A stretch of 64,000 nt of DNA, taken from positions 139,031,523 to 139,095,522 of the forward strand of contig CM066730.1 in the NCBI GenBank assembly GCA_033961575.1, written 5' to 3'. Shown here one piece after another: positions 1 to 11,637 of the stretch (positions are counted from its first letter, which is position 1; each line of letters begins with the position of its first letter). The position numbers were made by a program, and so were the translations under genes. The notes below the pieces were generated by a model. That model saw only the letters and a program-made list of their open reading frames with translations. It did not search any database and was not told the DNA's origin. Origin of the DNA: Aselliscus stoliczkanus. Its lineage: Eukaryota; Chordata; Mammalia; Chiroptera; Hipposideridae.

Positions 1-1079
1 TTTGAAAACGGGCAGCTGCTGTTCCCGGCAGGAAGACAAAATTATAAATGTTATTACAGTGCCATATACTTTATTATCTGCTAGATATGTGACTAAAAAC
101 ACCTCCCAAACTGTACTCATCACCCACACTCTGCCTCACTGAATGACATCATCAACTTCACAGTGTTCCTCAAACCAGAGGTTTAGGTCTCATGACAAGT
201 AATTCTTTCTCCTTTGTGTTTAATGTTAGATGGTCACCAACCCCTACTATTCTGTTTCTAAAAAATAGAGCTGCTTGGGCTTCTTGATTCCCATTCTCTC
301 TCCTTCATGCCCACTGCTACTATCTTAGTTTTGAACCCCCTTTCATCTCAAGACAATTGCCTCAGCTCCTCACTGACCTCTTTGTCTCCAGCCTTACTTT
401 GTATGAGTCAGTGTCCAGCTAGGAAACAAAGACTACTCTAGGTTTTTCTTCAGGCAGAATGTGACTCGGAGAATCAATCCAATGGTTAAGATTGTGTGTT
501 TGCTTTAGAGCATCCTTTTCCCAGTTTTTCTCATTGTGTGGAGAGATAGCTAGATAGGGTGCAGGCACAAGAGAACCCAAAGGATCCCAGTAATAGGTGG
601 TCATTCCACTTTGAGCTGCTCAGACTCCTTTTAACTTCCTTCCATGGGACCTGGCAAAACCTATGTGATGTCGGTCTGATAGTTTAGCAGCAATGCTCAT
701 AAAGCGTCCAGGATTTCTTCAATAATGTTGCACAAACGGTGTGTCATTGGGCCGCTGTGCATAGATTCTGCATCATGTCAAATAAGATATCCCCCCAAAG
801 GGAGATTTAAAGTCCCCTTCCATTGAGACTGACAACATTGATGATGTAGGCAGAATGTAACTCAAGTAGAAAACGAAGACCCGGAGCCCAAAGTCTTAGG
901 GACAGAAAGTAGCTACCTTCTTCAGATTGTTGGCGGCAGCCAAGGTCCAAAGAGCTCAGTGGAGATAATAGATCTTCTATCTGAGCACTGTACTTGGATG
1001 AATCCATAAGCAAAGCCCCATCACAAGGAGGGGTGTGAAGGGAGCAATGGGTTAGCCGGTCTTCACGGATTTTACAGTG
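1..1079. other. Mostly unique sequence, faint L2 piece
   Basis: No gene is seen. Positions about 305-400 resemble the part of LINE-2 upstream of its 3' end (a 'ccactgctactatcttag' start and a 'ctccagcctta' end), in plus orientation. The remainder shows no recognisable repeat, and short open frames here have no domain or codon signal. Confidence 0.4.
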
Positions 1080-1250
1080 GTTCTCTTACTTGATCTTCAC
1101 AACAGCTTGTTTAGACAGCATTGTAGGATCTACTTTTTTTGTTTGTTTTTTTTTTAAACATGAGAAAACTGAGGGTTTCAGGTAGTTATGTAACTTGCCT
1201 AGGGTCAGTGGCTACCAAATGGGAGAGTGAGGGTTAAGTCCAAGTCATCC
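1080..1250 (-). repeat. MIR SINE relic
   Basis: It shows the reverse-complement MIR pattern: a 'gagaaaactgag' block, then 'taacttgcctagggtcag', then a decayed B-box-side end. It is interrupted by a T-rich tract near 1135-1155 and is strongly diverged. Confidence 0.5.
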
Positions 1251-1587
1251 TTGACCATTTTCTTACGGAGGAGAAAGTGGAGACTGAGGCTGGACCTCAC
1301 TGTGGTTCCTTATTTACACAGATACACAATTTTCTTTTCTGGGCTGTTCTTTTCCCCGCCTCTCGAACTCACCCTTTTAGTATATTTTGAAAGTTCTGGA
1401 TTAGAAAACCCTTCTAGAGTTTTTTTCTATAATGAATTCCTGGACTAAGTGCACCCTACTTTTCTATTAAAAAAAAACACACAAAAAAAACTATGTCTAA
1501 AGCATCAGAACCTGACAAACACACTTTCTTCCCCAGAATGAGGCTTTAAAATGTCTTCTGTCTTACCATGAAATATGTTCAAATTAA

Positions 1588-1798
1588 AATAGCAGTAATT
1601 TATCAATCACTTACTATGCGCCAAGCACTGTTCTAAATGCTTTGTGTACATTTATTTATTTAACCCTTACAACAGTCTTAAGAGACAGGTATTACTGTTA
1701 TCACCATTATTTTCAGATGGGGAAATTGAGGTACAGAGTGCTTATTTGTCCAACATGACAGGCTATAGAGCTTGGATTTGGTTTTAGGTCCTTTGTTT
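1588..1798 (-). repeat. MIR SINE, near full length
   Basis: The order of MIR landmarks in reverse orientation is clear: 'cacttactatgcgccaagc', 'aacccttacaacagtctta', 'gatggggaaattgaggtac', then the tRNA-side end. It is an ancient tRNA-derived SINE, immobile today. Confidence 0.75.
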
Positions 1799-1889
1799 AT
1801 AGAGTTCAATGTTTAATCATCTGCCATTTTGCCTGTAATTGTCTGATTTCTGGATTGGGGGACAAGGGATAGAATGAGAGGGGACAGGG

Positions 1890-2005
1890 AACTGTCATTC
1901 ACTGCGTAATTACTGGGTGCCAGCACTCTGCAAAGGATGCCACATACGTCATCTCGCATTATCCTTCTAACCATGTGTTGCCCGCATACTCTAACTTCCA
2001 AGGGA
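1890..2005 (-). repeat. MIR SINE fragment
   Basis: It carries 'attactgggtgccagcact' followed by a 'cattatccttctaacca' block, which is the 3' half of MIR in reverse orientation. The remainder is lost. Confidence 0.5.
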
Positions 2006-2195
2006 AGGGAAGGTGTCCTCCGCCTGACCTCTTGCTTCTCTGCTAAGAGAGAGAACGTCTGATATGGCTCAAGAACATGGCGGAGCTCCTTCAGAAGGGA
2101 TTGGGGAATTGAGCGGGAGGAGTCAAGGTAATATAAATGAAATAAGTCTTGAGAAAAGGGGAAATGCTCTGTCTTAGATAGCCCTTCCTTGGGGC

Positions 2196-2690
2196 CTGTA
2201 TTAGTTAGGAGTCCTTCAGGAAATAGTGTTTAACCAGAGAGAATTTAATAATAGGATTAACTACAAGTATGGCATTGTTAAAATGAACCAGCAAGTATGA
2301 TGGTGGACTCGGGCCAGCTGCAATAGAAAGTCATCGCTTCCCCTAGGCCTGAAGGTAAAAGGAAAGAAGCTGTCACTGGGTCGCAGAAAGTAGGGTACCC
2401 CAGCAGGAGCTGCAGCCACAGATGCTGCCAGGACGTCAGTGCTGAAATCGGAAGAAGAGGGGATGAAACACCCTCCTCTCTCTTCTCTTGCCTTGGCTGC
2501 CCTGCCAGTGTCTTCTATTGACAACTCAGCTGGAAGCTTCAGGAGGATGCTGTGCTTGCAGGTCAGCTCCCTGGCAGAAGGAAGGTAGACTGCCAACCTG
2601 GAACCTGGGAAGGCGCAGTCTGCCAACGGCAGGGTGGGGTGGGGTGCCAGGAGGGGGCGGCGGGAATCACCAGCACAGAGCTGGGCCATA
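2196..2690 (+). repeat. Old interspersed repeat, family unassigned
   Basis: It begins 'gtattagttaggagtcctt' and later has 'ctctctcttctcttgcctt' and a G-rich end. The same start and order of blocks recur at 5318-5660 and 55565-56090, so I treat it as a dispersed repeat. I cannot name the family. A 142-codon open frame on the minus strand lies inside it and has no recognisable domain. Confidence 0.4.
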
Positions 2691-3737
2691 GGACAAGCCC
2701 ACCTCTGCCTCCTGCTGGAGACTCCCTTTGATCTTACCCTCTTTTAGAGTACAAACAGGATCAAGGAATGAGGGACTGACTTGACATTTGGCTTAGGGAA
2801 TCAGCTCTGTGCTTTAGGAAGAAGTGCTGTTTCTTTTTTGGATGCTTGGATTTGGCAAGGTTCTTTCTGCTGTGGAAATGTTAAGACGTGGAGATTCTAA
2901 GATTGGGATGTGGTCAAGGAAAAGACCAAAGGAGCCGTTATTTGCCCCAATTCCTAACTGGTTCTTAAGCGGAAAGAGCACAAGAGGTTTCCCAGGCTCT
3001 ATATGCACAACCAAAGAAGGCCCTGGAGCTGAAGTCCTGGCTAATAGTAGGCAGTATATTTTTCCTAGAGGGTTGCCTATTCACCTTGGAACAGGACAGA
3101 GGTGGCACGATGGATAAGGTGAATTCGAACTCAGTATTCATTCCACCCTCCTTCTAGTGTGTTTTCTGTACTGCAGCATTTTGAAAGATATCTTTTAAGG
3201 TTCCTTTCCCAGACTGCCTTGCAATTGAAGTTCAGCTTGAGATTGATAAGCGAGGAAGGCCTTGCTTCTGCTACTTTCTGCTGGAAACCGTGGTTGCAGT
3301 CTTCTCCCCCACCCCCACCCCAAAGCAGCATAAACAGAAGCTCCATTGTCCACCCAGCTTCAGGAGTGTTCAGATGTAGGGTGCCTGCAAAATGCAGCTG
3401 GTGAAGGTTGCAGGAAGCACCACGTGGCCGTGCAGCTAGCAGTAGCAGCAGCAGCCTCCTCGTAGTGGCAGTTTCCTGATCACAGTGACTTCCTGACTAT
3501 GTCCATGAAATTGGGTTTAGAGATGGTGGCTTCTGGATAGTAGAAGAGACAGCAGCTCTACAGGGGCCTGTGGCATAGGTTTGGGAGATTATTGTTGAAA
3601 ATTCATCTTTGAGCTTGTCCTCAGCACTCAATAACCCTCTTGGACATTTAATCACTACAATAAATTCCATTTCTGCCTCAGTTATCTAGAGTGGATATTT
3701 TCTTCTGAAGCAGAATCTTGAACAAAAGAGGTAGCCA
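2691..3737. other. No recognised feature
   Basis: No gene, young repeat or RNA gene is seen. The part around 3125-3480 ('tcccagactgccttgcaatt') may be a very old transposon relic, but I cannot assign it. A short CAG-rich run lies at 3440-3455. Confidence 0.3.
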
Positions 3738-3968
3738 TAGTAATAATAATAGCTAACATTAAATGCTTACTATATGCTGAGTGCTCTATGCACTTTACAT
3801 GAAGTATTTTATTCATTAAATTCTTACGACAATTTTATGCTAGGTGTGATAGCAATCCTCATTTTATAGCTGAGAAACCTGGGGTCCACAGAGATCCAAT
3901 AACTTGCCCCAATCACCAGCTTTAGGTGGTGAGAACAGGTATGCAGTACACCTAGTTCTGGTGTCTGG
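3738..3968 (-). repeat. MIR SINE, near full length
   Basis: It starts with 'taataataatagctaacatt', continues 'tgcttactatatgctgagtg', 'cattttatagctgagaaacc' and 'taacttgccccaatcacc'. These are the MIR landmarks in reverse orientation. Confidence 0.75.
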
Positions 3969-4047
3969 GCTTACTGAACCTTTGTTCCACGAGGCAGGTA
4001 GGCTGAGGATTCTGGGATTCCAGATCTCAGGCATCACCTCCTCTTTT

Positions 4048-4173
4048 GAAGCTATAATAAATACAATCCAAAGAGGAAACAGAGGCCTAGAGACACTGTA
4101 TTTGGCCCAAGTTCATGCAGATAGTGAGGGCCAAGCTGGGACCCAAACACTTCGCCTTGACTTCAAAATCTAT
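4048..4173 (-). repeat. MIR SINE fragment
   Basis: It holds 'gaggaaacagaggcctagag' and 'agctgggacccaaacac', which match the central and tRNA-derived parts of MIR in reverse orientation. Confidence 0.55.
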
Positions 4174-4589
4174 GTTATTGTCCACGTCACCGTCTATTCC
4201 TGTCACCACCTGACACCCCTTGAAATCTGAGAAGACTGCTCTCAGACCTTAGGGACTCTTCTCTACAAATTAAACATGCTGAGTACTTTCAGCTCTACCT
4301 CAGGGAGCTCTCGTATTACCTGAATCATCCTCCCCTAATTTGGGAATGTCCCTCTTTAAGCCTGTCACCCAGGACAGATCTCTTTGTGGTCTGACACGCT
4401 CAACAAAGGCCCCAACATGGAAGCTGAAGTTGAGAAGAGCAAACATCTCTCCTGCCGCCATCTTCCCCCAAATGCCTTCCCAGTGGGACCTGTTTACTTC
4501 ACCTTGAAGGAAGACGTGACATACGTATTTGTGGACAAATTAAGAGCATGTTTTTGCTAGGACATTCCAAGCAGGCGGGTGTGTTCAGT

Positions 4590-5000
4590 CTCCATTCTGC
4601 CCTATAGCTAGAGTGGACTTTTGAGGAGTTATTTATGGGCAGAATGCTAATTACTTAACTACAAATATGTAAATACTTTGAGAATAAATTCATCACAATA
4701 TATTAGCCATCACATTATAATTAAGCTCAATTAAGTATTATTAGAGGTATTAATGTCATGTTGCTTGTGCTTGTTCCTAATGAATATATTAACCCAACCC
4801 TGCTGCCACCATCCATGTGGGTGCATCATGATGGTGACAATAATAGACACCTAATTAGAGCATTATTGCTTTGCTTGCAAATTGTGGAGAGAAATGTCAG
4901 TGTCTTTGGAGTCTGAATGATTGGCCTGACTGGATATGTTTGATGTGACCTGGGGATGCTGTGTCGTAAATAAGAGTTAACACCTTGGCAGCTTAGTTTG
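4590..5000. promoter_or_regulatory. Candidate conserved noncoding element
   Basis: This is a repeat-free, AT-rich stretch dense in homeodomain-type cores: 'ctaattactt' near 4648, 'ataattaagctcaattaag' near 4716, and 'cacctaattagag' near 4849. Dense TAATTA-type sites without repeat content are typical of developmental enhancers. The call is inferred from composition only; nothing here proves conservation or activity. Confidence 0.3.
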
Positions 5001-5317
5001 GAGCTCTTGAAAGAGAGGTTTCTGGTTTTCTTTCATGCCTTAGGGTAAATAGAAACGGGGTGTGGAGCAGGGAGCCCCCAGGAAGTTGTTTGGTATGCCA
5101 AGGTGCTGAGTTTTTTGTTCCAACTCACAGTAGGGGAGAGGGGCCAAGTCTGGACATGCAGACAGGGGAGGGGCTGAAGGTGAGGCCAGACAGAAATCTG
5201 CAAGAAGAGGTAGGTGTGACCAGTTGTGAAATTTTTTGGCGAAGAATTACTTGAAGAAGTGGAAGATGTCTTAGAGATCATCCACTGGTTTCATTCTACC
5301 AGCAAAATAACTCACCT

Positions 5318-5665
5318 GTGGTATTAGTCAGGGTCCAGATAGTAAAACCACGCTAGGTGTGCCTTTTAGGATAGACTCTATACCCTAGAGAGTGCATTCG
5401 TGGGAAAGGAAGGACCCAGGAGCCAAATGGGATGGAGGCAATCTGGAGACTGGTAAACACAGATAGCTGCTCCTTTCCTTAGGGCTAGAGGGCCAACAGG
5501 AGGAGGTAGAGTTATCAGAGGTCAGAAGCCAGGCCCATATCCTAGGAGCTAGAACCTTAGAACCTGGGAATCTTAGAACCTTAGAACCTTGGAACCCAGC
5601 AAACTATGGTGGGTACACAGCAGCTGCAAGATATAGCACCTGAGATAGGGCGAGCAAAGGAGAAA
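5318..5665 (+). repeat. Old interspersed repeat, family unassigned
   Basis: It starts 'gtattagtcagggtccag', like the elements at 2196 and 55565, and has the same general order of blocks. A small tandem repeat arose within it at 5551-5596. Confidence 0.4.
5551..5596. repeat. Short tandem repeat, unit about TTAGAACC
   Basis: The run reads 'agaaccttagaacctggg', then 'aatcttagaaccttagaacc', then 'ttggaaccc'. It consists of about five imperfect copies of an 8-9 base unit. Confidence 0.7.
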
Positions 5666-6028
5666 TACCCTGGATTTTCCCCTTCTCCCACCTTCCTGTC
5701 CTCTATGAGCGATATCTCCAATGAACATCTCAATGGCTATGTCTACTGGGCAGCCAGTAGTTGAAGCAGCCTGGACATACAGAAAGAAGCAGAAAAAGGA
5801 CCAGGGAGGGGATCTAAGAGGAAAAGACAGAACTGAGAATAGAATCCAGGTTTCCTGACTTCCAATATAGTGTATTTCACACTGAAATGAGAGTGTGGTT
5901 TATTAATCATGAGAGATTCTTATTAAGATATAAGAGGGAAACAGTGATGGTGATGAAGGTGACCTTAGAAATATTTGCATATTTCTCATATTTTATGAGA
6001 AAGTTTGCCAAGACCTTTCTCATAAAAT
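5666..6028. other. No recognised feature
   Basis: No repeat or gene is recognised. Positions 5880-6010 are AT-rich with direct 'tttctcata' repeats near 5980-6025. Confidence 0.3.
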
Positions 6029-6145
6029 AGTTCATCTAATCCTTACACACCTTGTGAGACTGACAATCTTAGTCTTATTTTATAGATGAGGAAATAGAAG
6101 CTAAGGGAGGCTAAGAGTCTTACAGGCTCACACCTGGGCAGTAGC
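6029..6145 (-). repeat. MIR SINE fragment
   Basis: 'tcatctaatccttacacacc', 'tatagatgaggaaatagaag' and 'cacacctgggcagtagcag' follow the order of reverse-oriented MIR. A possible second, weaker MIR-like piece lies at 6400-6510. Confidence 0.6.
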
Positions 6146-6574
6146 AGAAACATCTTACTCCAAACCCAAGGAAAGGATGATGGAGATGCTGAAATCCTGG
6201 GGTAACTGGAACTGCATAAGCATAGGGCTGGAAGCAGAGCTAGGAAAGACCAATGCACCCTCCAAATTGCTGTCCTGACAAAGGACACTCCTCCCATGGC
6301 TGACGTGCTCCTGTCTTTTCAGAGGTCCACTAACGAGCTCGTAAGAACTCACCCTAACCATTCTCTCCAAAACACACTGCAATTTTCAAAGAATGTTCAC
6401 AGAGAATTACATTTCATTTCTCCAGTCATCCCTACAGGTAGCAAGGTTGGGGACAAATGGTGAAATAGAGTCACAGGAAGATGAAGTGACTTAATTAGAG
6501 GTCATTTCTTTCCATCCCCTCATGCAACTTATGCTTCAGCTAAACTTATTTCTACTTTAAAAACTAATAACTCA

Positions 6575-6832
6575 AACCATGACTTTGCATTTGCCATTTC
6601 CTGTGCCTAGAAGGATCTTCCTCAAATAACTTTCGCAGGATGAGTTGGTTGGTTTCTCCTGTAGCTCCTTTAGTAACTTGCTCTTGCCTCTGCTGTATTG
6701 CTGTGTGGTTATTTACCCACTTATCAGTCTCTGGTAGACTCTCATAGACTGTGAGCTCCTGGATGACAAAGACTAGGTTTTAATCGTTTCTGTCCCCCTA
6801 CATTGTGCTGAATAAATGAATGAATGCATGCA
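6575..6832 (+). repeat. LINE-2 3' end
   Basis: 'agactgtgagctcctggatg' followed by 'aataaatgaatgaatgcatg' is the hallmark end of L2 in plus orientation. The upstream part ('ccatttcctgtgcctagaag') fits the preceding L2 segment. Confidence 0.6.
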
Positions 6833-7389
6833 TGCGTGACTGAGACTGAAACCCAGTCTTGGATCCTTCTTGCCACTGGTCTCTCTACCAAAGCAGCACT
6901 TTTGCAAGCAGAGGAGGAAGCTGTTGATCAAGGAGCAAAACTGGGGCTGATATAATGGGTTTGTATAAAGCTCATTGCTATCTTTGACTTCCTTTTTAAC
7001 AGAAGAGAACATGCAAGGAGTTAAGTTCTCTTCCCCGGGACTTTAGTTTTGCTGAATTAGCAATTCCTGATCAATTAGACTAAAGGACTTTCTCTGAACA
7101 TGCCAGATCTTAATTTTTAAAATTTTTTTTATTTAGTAGCAAAGCTATTAGGGAGGCTTAGAAAGCAAGGAAGTGGCAGAGGGTCTTAAGCACACAGGAG
7201 AATGGCAGAATTGCAGTGTCATGCAGGGGTGGGAATGGGGTAGAAGAGTGGGGTGGGTTGGGAGTGTGAGCTGCAGCCAGAACTGAGTCTTCCCCTGCTT
7301 AAAGGGCACAGTCAGCCCTGAGATGACCAAGGGCTGAAGCAATTTTGACAGTTTCACAGTGGGAGGGAATCTAGCACATACATTCTTTT
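6833..7389. other. No recognised feature
   Basis: No gene or repeat is recognised. It contains an AT-rich run near 7110-7135. Confidence 0.3.
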
Positions 7390-7492
7390 CTTATTTTTCC
7401 AGTGGAGGAAATGGAGGCCTAAAGAGGTAAAGTAATTCACCCAAGGCCACAGTGATTCAGTGTCAGAGCAGACTCCCCATGTCTGGTTACAC
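7390..7492 (-). repeat. MIR SINE fragment
   Basis: 'gtggaggaaatggaggccta' followed by 'aattcacccaaggccacag' marks the centre of MIR in reverse orientation. Confidence 0.6.
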
Positions 7493-8074
7493 CTCATAAG
7501 TATTTATCTGCACCCAGGCCTTGTGCTAAGTGGCACCTGTGGCTTGTGCCTGCCTGGGATCCGTTTTCTTTCCTCTAGCAGCAGCACCTTGAGTCTCCTA
7601 TGTGAACTGAGCCTTCTGCACTAGGTACCATCTTAATGAGTCTGTCAACCAAAGTGCCCTCACATTCCCTAACCACACCCAGCCAAGGGTCTGGCAAGTG
7701 AGTCATATTTAGGCAGTCCGATTTTCTTTCCCCGGAATTTAGAGTGTTGTGACTTGGAGATTGAAAATAATTAGAGACCTGCACCCAGAGGCAAGGACCA
7801 CCTTTACAGCCCGCCATGCCCCCCCCCAACCCCAGGTCTACCCTGGGTCCTTTCCTAGACCTTCTGCTTCAGCTTTTCCTTAGAGCCTGTCAATAATCTT
7901 AAGTTCTCCTTTATAACCAGACCTGATTTTTATCGATTTGTTTCCAAAGGATCCTAAATGGTTCACTTTCCCAGCCAGAACCCTTAAGAACAGCCTGAAG
8001 GCAAGAAGAGGAAGGTGGATAACTCTGCCCATGTGCCTGGCCCTTTACTGATGCTGGTCAATAGATAGGTCTTG
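7493..8074. other. No recognised feature
   Basis: No gene or clear repeat is present. A C-run (9 C) lies at about 7818-7826. Confidence 0.3.
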
Positions 8075-8515
8075 TGCAGTGTAGGAAATTTACATTCAAT
8101 AAGTCCAAACAGAAATTTATTTCACAAATACATTTTATGTAACTTAATATATCCAAAAGATCATCATTTCAATATATAACGAGTATACAAATTGAGATAC
8201 TTTGCATTCTTTTTTATACTAAAGTTTTGAAATCCTACATACATTTTATACTTTTACATTTCAATTTGGATGCTAAATTTTCCATCAGAAATACTTGATC
8301 TGTATTAAGAGTTCATCAAATAGACACTTGTAAAAGTAGATTCACGTATCCAAATTGTGAACGCTTGGAAATTTTCCAATAACTGAAGTGAGTATTCATT
8401 TTTAAATTTAAGTGCAATTTAACTACAATCAAAAATTTAGTTTCTCAGTCACATTAGTCACATCAAGTGCTCATGGTCATCCGTAGCTCGTGGCGAATGT
8501 ACTGGACAGCATAGC
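8075..8515 (+). repeat. Old DNA-transposon relic, hAT-like
   Basis: The 3' part 'cacatcaagtgctcatgg' then 'agctcgtggcgaatgtactg' and 'gacagcatag' resembles a well-known mammalian MER element whose consensus ends in 'ggctagtggctaccgtattg'. The AT-rich body ('atactaaagttttgaaatcc') also fits. I cannot give the exact family name. Confidence 0.45.
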
Positions 8516-8602
8516 CCTTTACAGGTACCACACCCATACCACAGCAGGTATGCTATCAAAACCTCCCAACTGTGAGGGAAGAATTAGTACTATTATTATT
8601 AT

Positions 8603-8709
8603 TATTTTTTATTTTTTTTTGAGGGCAGTGTCACTGGCCCATGTGGGACCCGAACCGGGGCTGCTGGCTCCCAAGCCAGCACTTAAACACCACGCCACTC
8701 GGTGGGCCC
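8603..8709 (-). mobile_element. tRNA-derived bat SINE (Rhin-1-like), short type
   Basis: Read on the minus strand it has a tRNA-like head with box-A-like 'GAGTGGCGTGGTG', the CCAGC hairpin arms, box B 'CCGGTTCGGGTCC', a short body ending 'CACTGCCCTC' and an A tail (here a T run at 8611-8620). Target-site duplication 'gtactattatta' lies at 8587-8598 and 8710-8721. It was inserted into an ATT-rich spot of an older MIR (8575-8885). Confidence 0.9.
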
Positions 8710-8885
8710 GTACTATTATTAAATGCTATCGTCATCATCATCTTCAGCAGCAGTGTTATCATACCCCTCCCCAGGTGGAAAAATGGAGATTCCAAGGGAT
8801 TAAATAAACTGCCCAGGGTAACGGACCTTGAAAGAGCAGCTTCAGAGCTTGAACCCACGTCTGTGTGACTGGCAGTGCCATGTCA
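8710..8885 (-). repeat. MIR SINE, host of the SINE at 8603
   Basis: 'ggtggaaaaatggagattcc', 'aaactgcccagggtaacgg' and 'agcttgaacccacgtctg' are reverse-oriented MIR landmarks. The upstream ATT-rich end is on the other side of the SINE (from about 8575). A TCATCATCATC run lies at 8732-8745. Confidence 0.6.
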
Positions 8886-8919
8886 GCGTCTCTCGGGTCA
8901 TCCACCTAAGGATGGCCTT

Positions 8920-9045
8920 GCGTCAGAGTACAGTTGAGACTCTGACACCAATGTGCTGTGGGACCTGGGGCCCACTGCTTGTCCTCTCTGAGATACCATT
9001 TCCCAATCTGTAAAACAAGAGGGTGGGCTGCCTCCTTGCTGACTC
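8920..9045 (+). repeat. MIR SINE fragment
   Basis: 'tgtgctgtgggacctgg' then 'ctctctgagataccatttcc' and 'caatctgtaaaacaag' follow plus-oriented MIR. Confidence 0.5.
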
Positions 9046-9084
9046 CTTGTTGCTTTAGCATCCTACCTCTCGGAGCGTATACCA

Positions 9085-9300
9085 GTGGAAAACAGAATGT
9101 AATGGAGGCTTATCACATGCCATCACGGCTCTAAGCACTTTACTTGTATTGATTCATTTGTGCCTCACAATAAAACTGTGAGGAGGGGTCTAATGATAGC
9201 CCCATGGAATAGATTAAGAAGCCTAGCGATGTGCACAAATTCAACAGCCTGTTGGTGGCAGAGCTGAGATTAGAGCCCAGGCTCCCTGGCTGCAGTGACA
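9085..9300 (-). repeat. MIR SINE, near full length
   Basis: 'ggctctaagcactttacttg', 'tgcctcacaataaaactgtg' and 'gtggcagagctgagattaga' match reverse-oriented MIR. Confidence 0.7.
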
Positions 9301-9339
9301 GGTACCACAGCCTCTGAAATGGAGACGCAGTGCGGGCCT

Positions 9340-9432
9340 GTATTCTCTTTTGTTCACGGCTGTGATCCTCGTGCCTGGCATACGGTTGGTACTCAACTAA
9401 GAATTGCTAAATGAGTAAATTACTGAATGGGC
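9340..9432 (+). repeat. LINE-2 3' end fragment
   Basis: 'gtgcctggcatacggttgg' then 'actcaactaagaattgc' and 'taaatgagtaaat' is a decayed copy of the L2 terminal segment. Confidence 0.5.
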
Positions 9433-9899
9433 AGGGGAGATGAGAGAGCCTAATGTTGTGCACATTGAGTTCCTGAATTTTTTTGTCTCTTGGGTGTTTC
9501 ACAAGTGCAAGTAGTTATTTGGAATTCTAAACAAACGAATTCCTGAATGTGTTTGTCTTTTCAGATGAAGTGGGGCGATGATTTCTGCATCTGCTTCATT
9601 CATTTCTGTCTTGAGTTCACTACCCTATGCCTGTGCCCTGAGGGGAGCCAGTGACAGGTGAGCAAGCCCAGTGGAGCCCACACTTAAGAGGGAGATGGAT
9701 TTCTTTTCTTTGCTGAAACCTAGATAAGGAAAATCATAAAGGGTGTGATGCTGAGTATTACAGTCCACACAACCTTGAGATCAATTTTTTATCCAATTTT
9801 TTTCTGTTAACATTTTTAATTTTTTCAGACCCCCCTTTCCCATGACCTAGATCTTTGGGTATAAACAGGTAAATGTTTTACCAGACTATGAAACAACAC
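9433..9899. other. No recognised feature
   Basis: No gene or assignable repeat. It contains a duplicated 'aattcctgaat' motif at about 9470 and 9538. Confidence 0.3.
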
Positions 9900-10040
9900 T
9901 AAATTTGGACTTGGAAGAACTCTTTTTTCCTAGACTTGTCATACTTGTTGTGTGACCTTGGCTAAGCTTCTTCACTTCTTTGGTGCTGTTTTTTCTCATC
10001 TATAAAAGAAGGAAAAGATCTCAAAGGTTTCTCAATTTTT
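9900..10040 (+). repeat. MIR SINE fragment
   Basis: 'cttgttgtgtgaccttggc', 'taagcttcttcacttctttg' and 'tctcatctataaaagaag' follow plus-oriented MIR. Confidence 0.5.
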
Positions 10041-10109
10041 GACCCTCCATAATTCCATAGAATTATAGCTAGTCACAGAAATAAAACATTTCTGCTTACA
10101 CACAATTCT

Positions 10110-10990
10110 TTGAATATGTTATTCATTCATTCATTCATTCATTTTTTTCAATGTGGAACATTTACTCTATGCCAGGCATCATTCTAGGTGTTAAAGATAT
10201 AGAAATAAAAACAAAATAAAACATAGACCTTGCCTTCAGGCACTCCTAGTCTCAATGGGGAGATGGAGAAGGAAACAGACAATGACAGCACAGTGAGGGT
10301 GAGTTGTCTGCTAGAAGATGCTGTAGGAGCAACTATCATTGGTACTCAACTCAGTTTGGGGGTCATAAAAACCTTCTAAAGGATGATGACATGTGAGCTG
10401 CTCCTGAGGGGTGAGTATGGGTCAGGGAAGATGTGAAAGGAAAGCACTTCAGGCAGAGCATGGCGTGCACAGACGTGGGGGGAAGTGAGAGGTTCTGGAA
10501 TCTGCACGGACAGTTCAGAATGGGTGGAGTGCAGGGGTGTGGGGCAAGTGTCCTGCAGTGAGGTTAAGAAGGGAACCAAAGGCCAGGTCACCAAGGCTCA
10601 GTGTGCTGAGGAAAGGTGCATGACTCAGGGATGAGCAGCCACTGGAAACTTCTAAGCACAGCAGCGACATGGTCAGATTTGCATCCTAAGAGGACTCCCT
10701 TCCCCACAGTGGATGATGACCTGTGGGGCACCTTAGGAATCCAAATGACCAGTTGGAAAGTTGTGAAAATAGAGTAAGGAAGAGATGACAGTTTCTGGAG
10801 TAGGAAAGAAGCAGTTGGAGTTGGAGTAGATGGGGCAGACTTGAGAAGTGATGTCTACAAGATGTGAGGATGAGGGCCTGAGAGCATCAAGTTTGGGCAC
10901 GGGCCACTGGGGGTGGGACAATGGTATTTTCCGCTCAGATGAGGAGCATGATATAGAGGTCCGTGATGTTGAGAGACAGGTTCTTAGCAG
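10110..10990 (-). repeat. LINE-2, long 3' segment
   Basis: It starts with an ATTC run (10121-10142), then 'ctctatgccaggcatcattc', 'ccttgccttcaggcactcc', 'aagcacttcaggcagagc' and 'gacatggtcagatttgcat'. This is the order of L2 read from its 3' end on the plus strand, so the element is minus. About 0.9 kb remains, diverged and non-coding. Confidence 0.7.
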
Positions 10991-11264
10991 CCCTGACTCT
11001 ATTCTGTCGGGGCTAGGGGGGTGTTTCCATTCCATTTAGCTTCAGAATATGTTCATATTAAATACCATCAGTATAATTATGGAATACGATACACTGTAAT
11101 TATGCTCTGTAATTACATTTTCTTCCATTAGCAGCATGGCGTTCCCGCTCCACGCAGGCCCTCGGCACCCTATACCGTTAGCATGTCTGGATTGCAGAGG
11201 CCCTTGAGGCCGATGTAGGTCTCTCGTTCTCTGCCTTTGACAAGCGGTACAGTCGGAATCATAG

Positions 11265-11510
11265 GGAGGCAGTGCAGTGTAATGGTTAAGAAAATAGGCT
11301 TTGGAAGCAAACTGCCCAGGTGTGAATGACAGCGTTACCACTGCTTAGCTGTGGTGCTCAGGCAAGTGGCTTAATGCTTCTGTGCCTCAATTCCTCTGTT
11401 CTTAGAAAGGAGAGAATAGAACCTACCTAATTTTTAAGAATAAATGAGATAATGGGTGATAATGACCTAGCATGGTGCCTGTCAATTTTAAGCCCTCGAT
11501 AAAGGATTAT
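11265..11510 (+). repeat. MIR SINE, near full length
   Basis: The tRNA-like head 'gtgcagtgtaatggttaag', then 'actgcccaggtgtgaatgac', 'tgtgcctcaattcctctgtt' and 'ataaatgagataatgggtg' give a complete plus-oriented MIR. Confidence 0.75.
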
Positions 11511-11637
11511 ACTGATAGGAATTGATGACAGAAAGGGGACCCTCTCATCTTTAGGCTTCTGGACTAACATCTTGCCTCTGTTAACATGGGGGAGAGTTTC
11601 AGATGCCAAGTGCTAAGCTATTAGAATGATGTTATCA

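Noticed and set aside
2261..2689. 142-codon open frame, minus strand
   Set aside because: Lies wholly in a dispersed repeat also found at 5318 and 55575; no domain.
8621..8709. Possible functional tRNA gene (and similar SINE heads elsewhere)
   Set aside because: Box A and B are present, but the anticodon arm is replaced by a long GGG-loop hairpin and there is a SINE body, A tail and target-site duplication; it is a SINE, not a tRNA gene.
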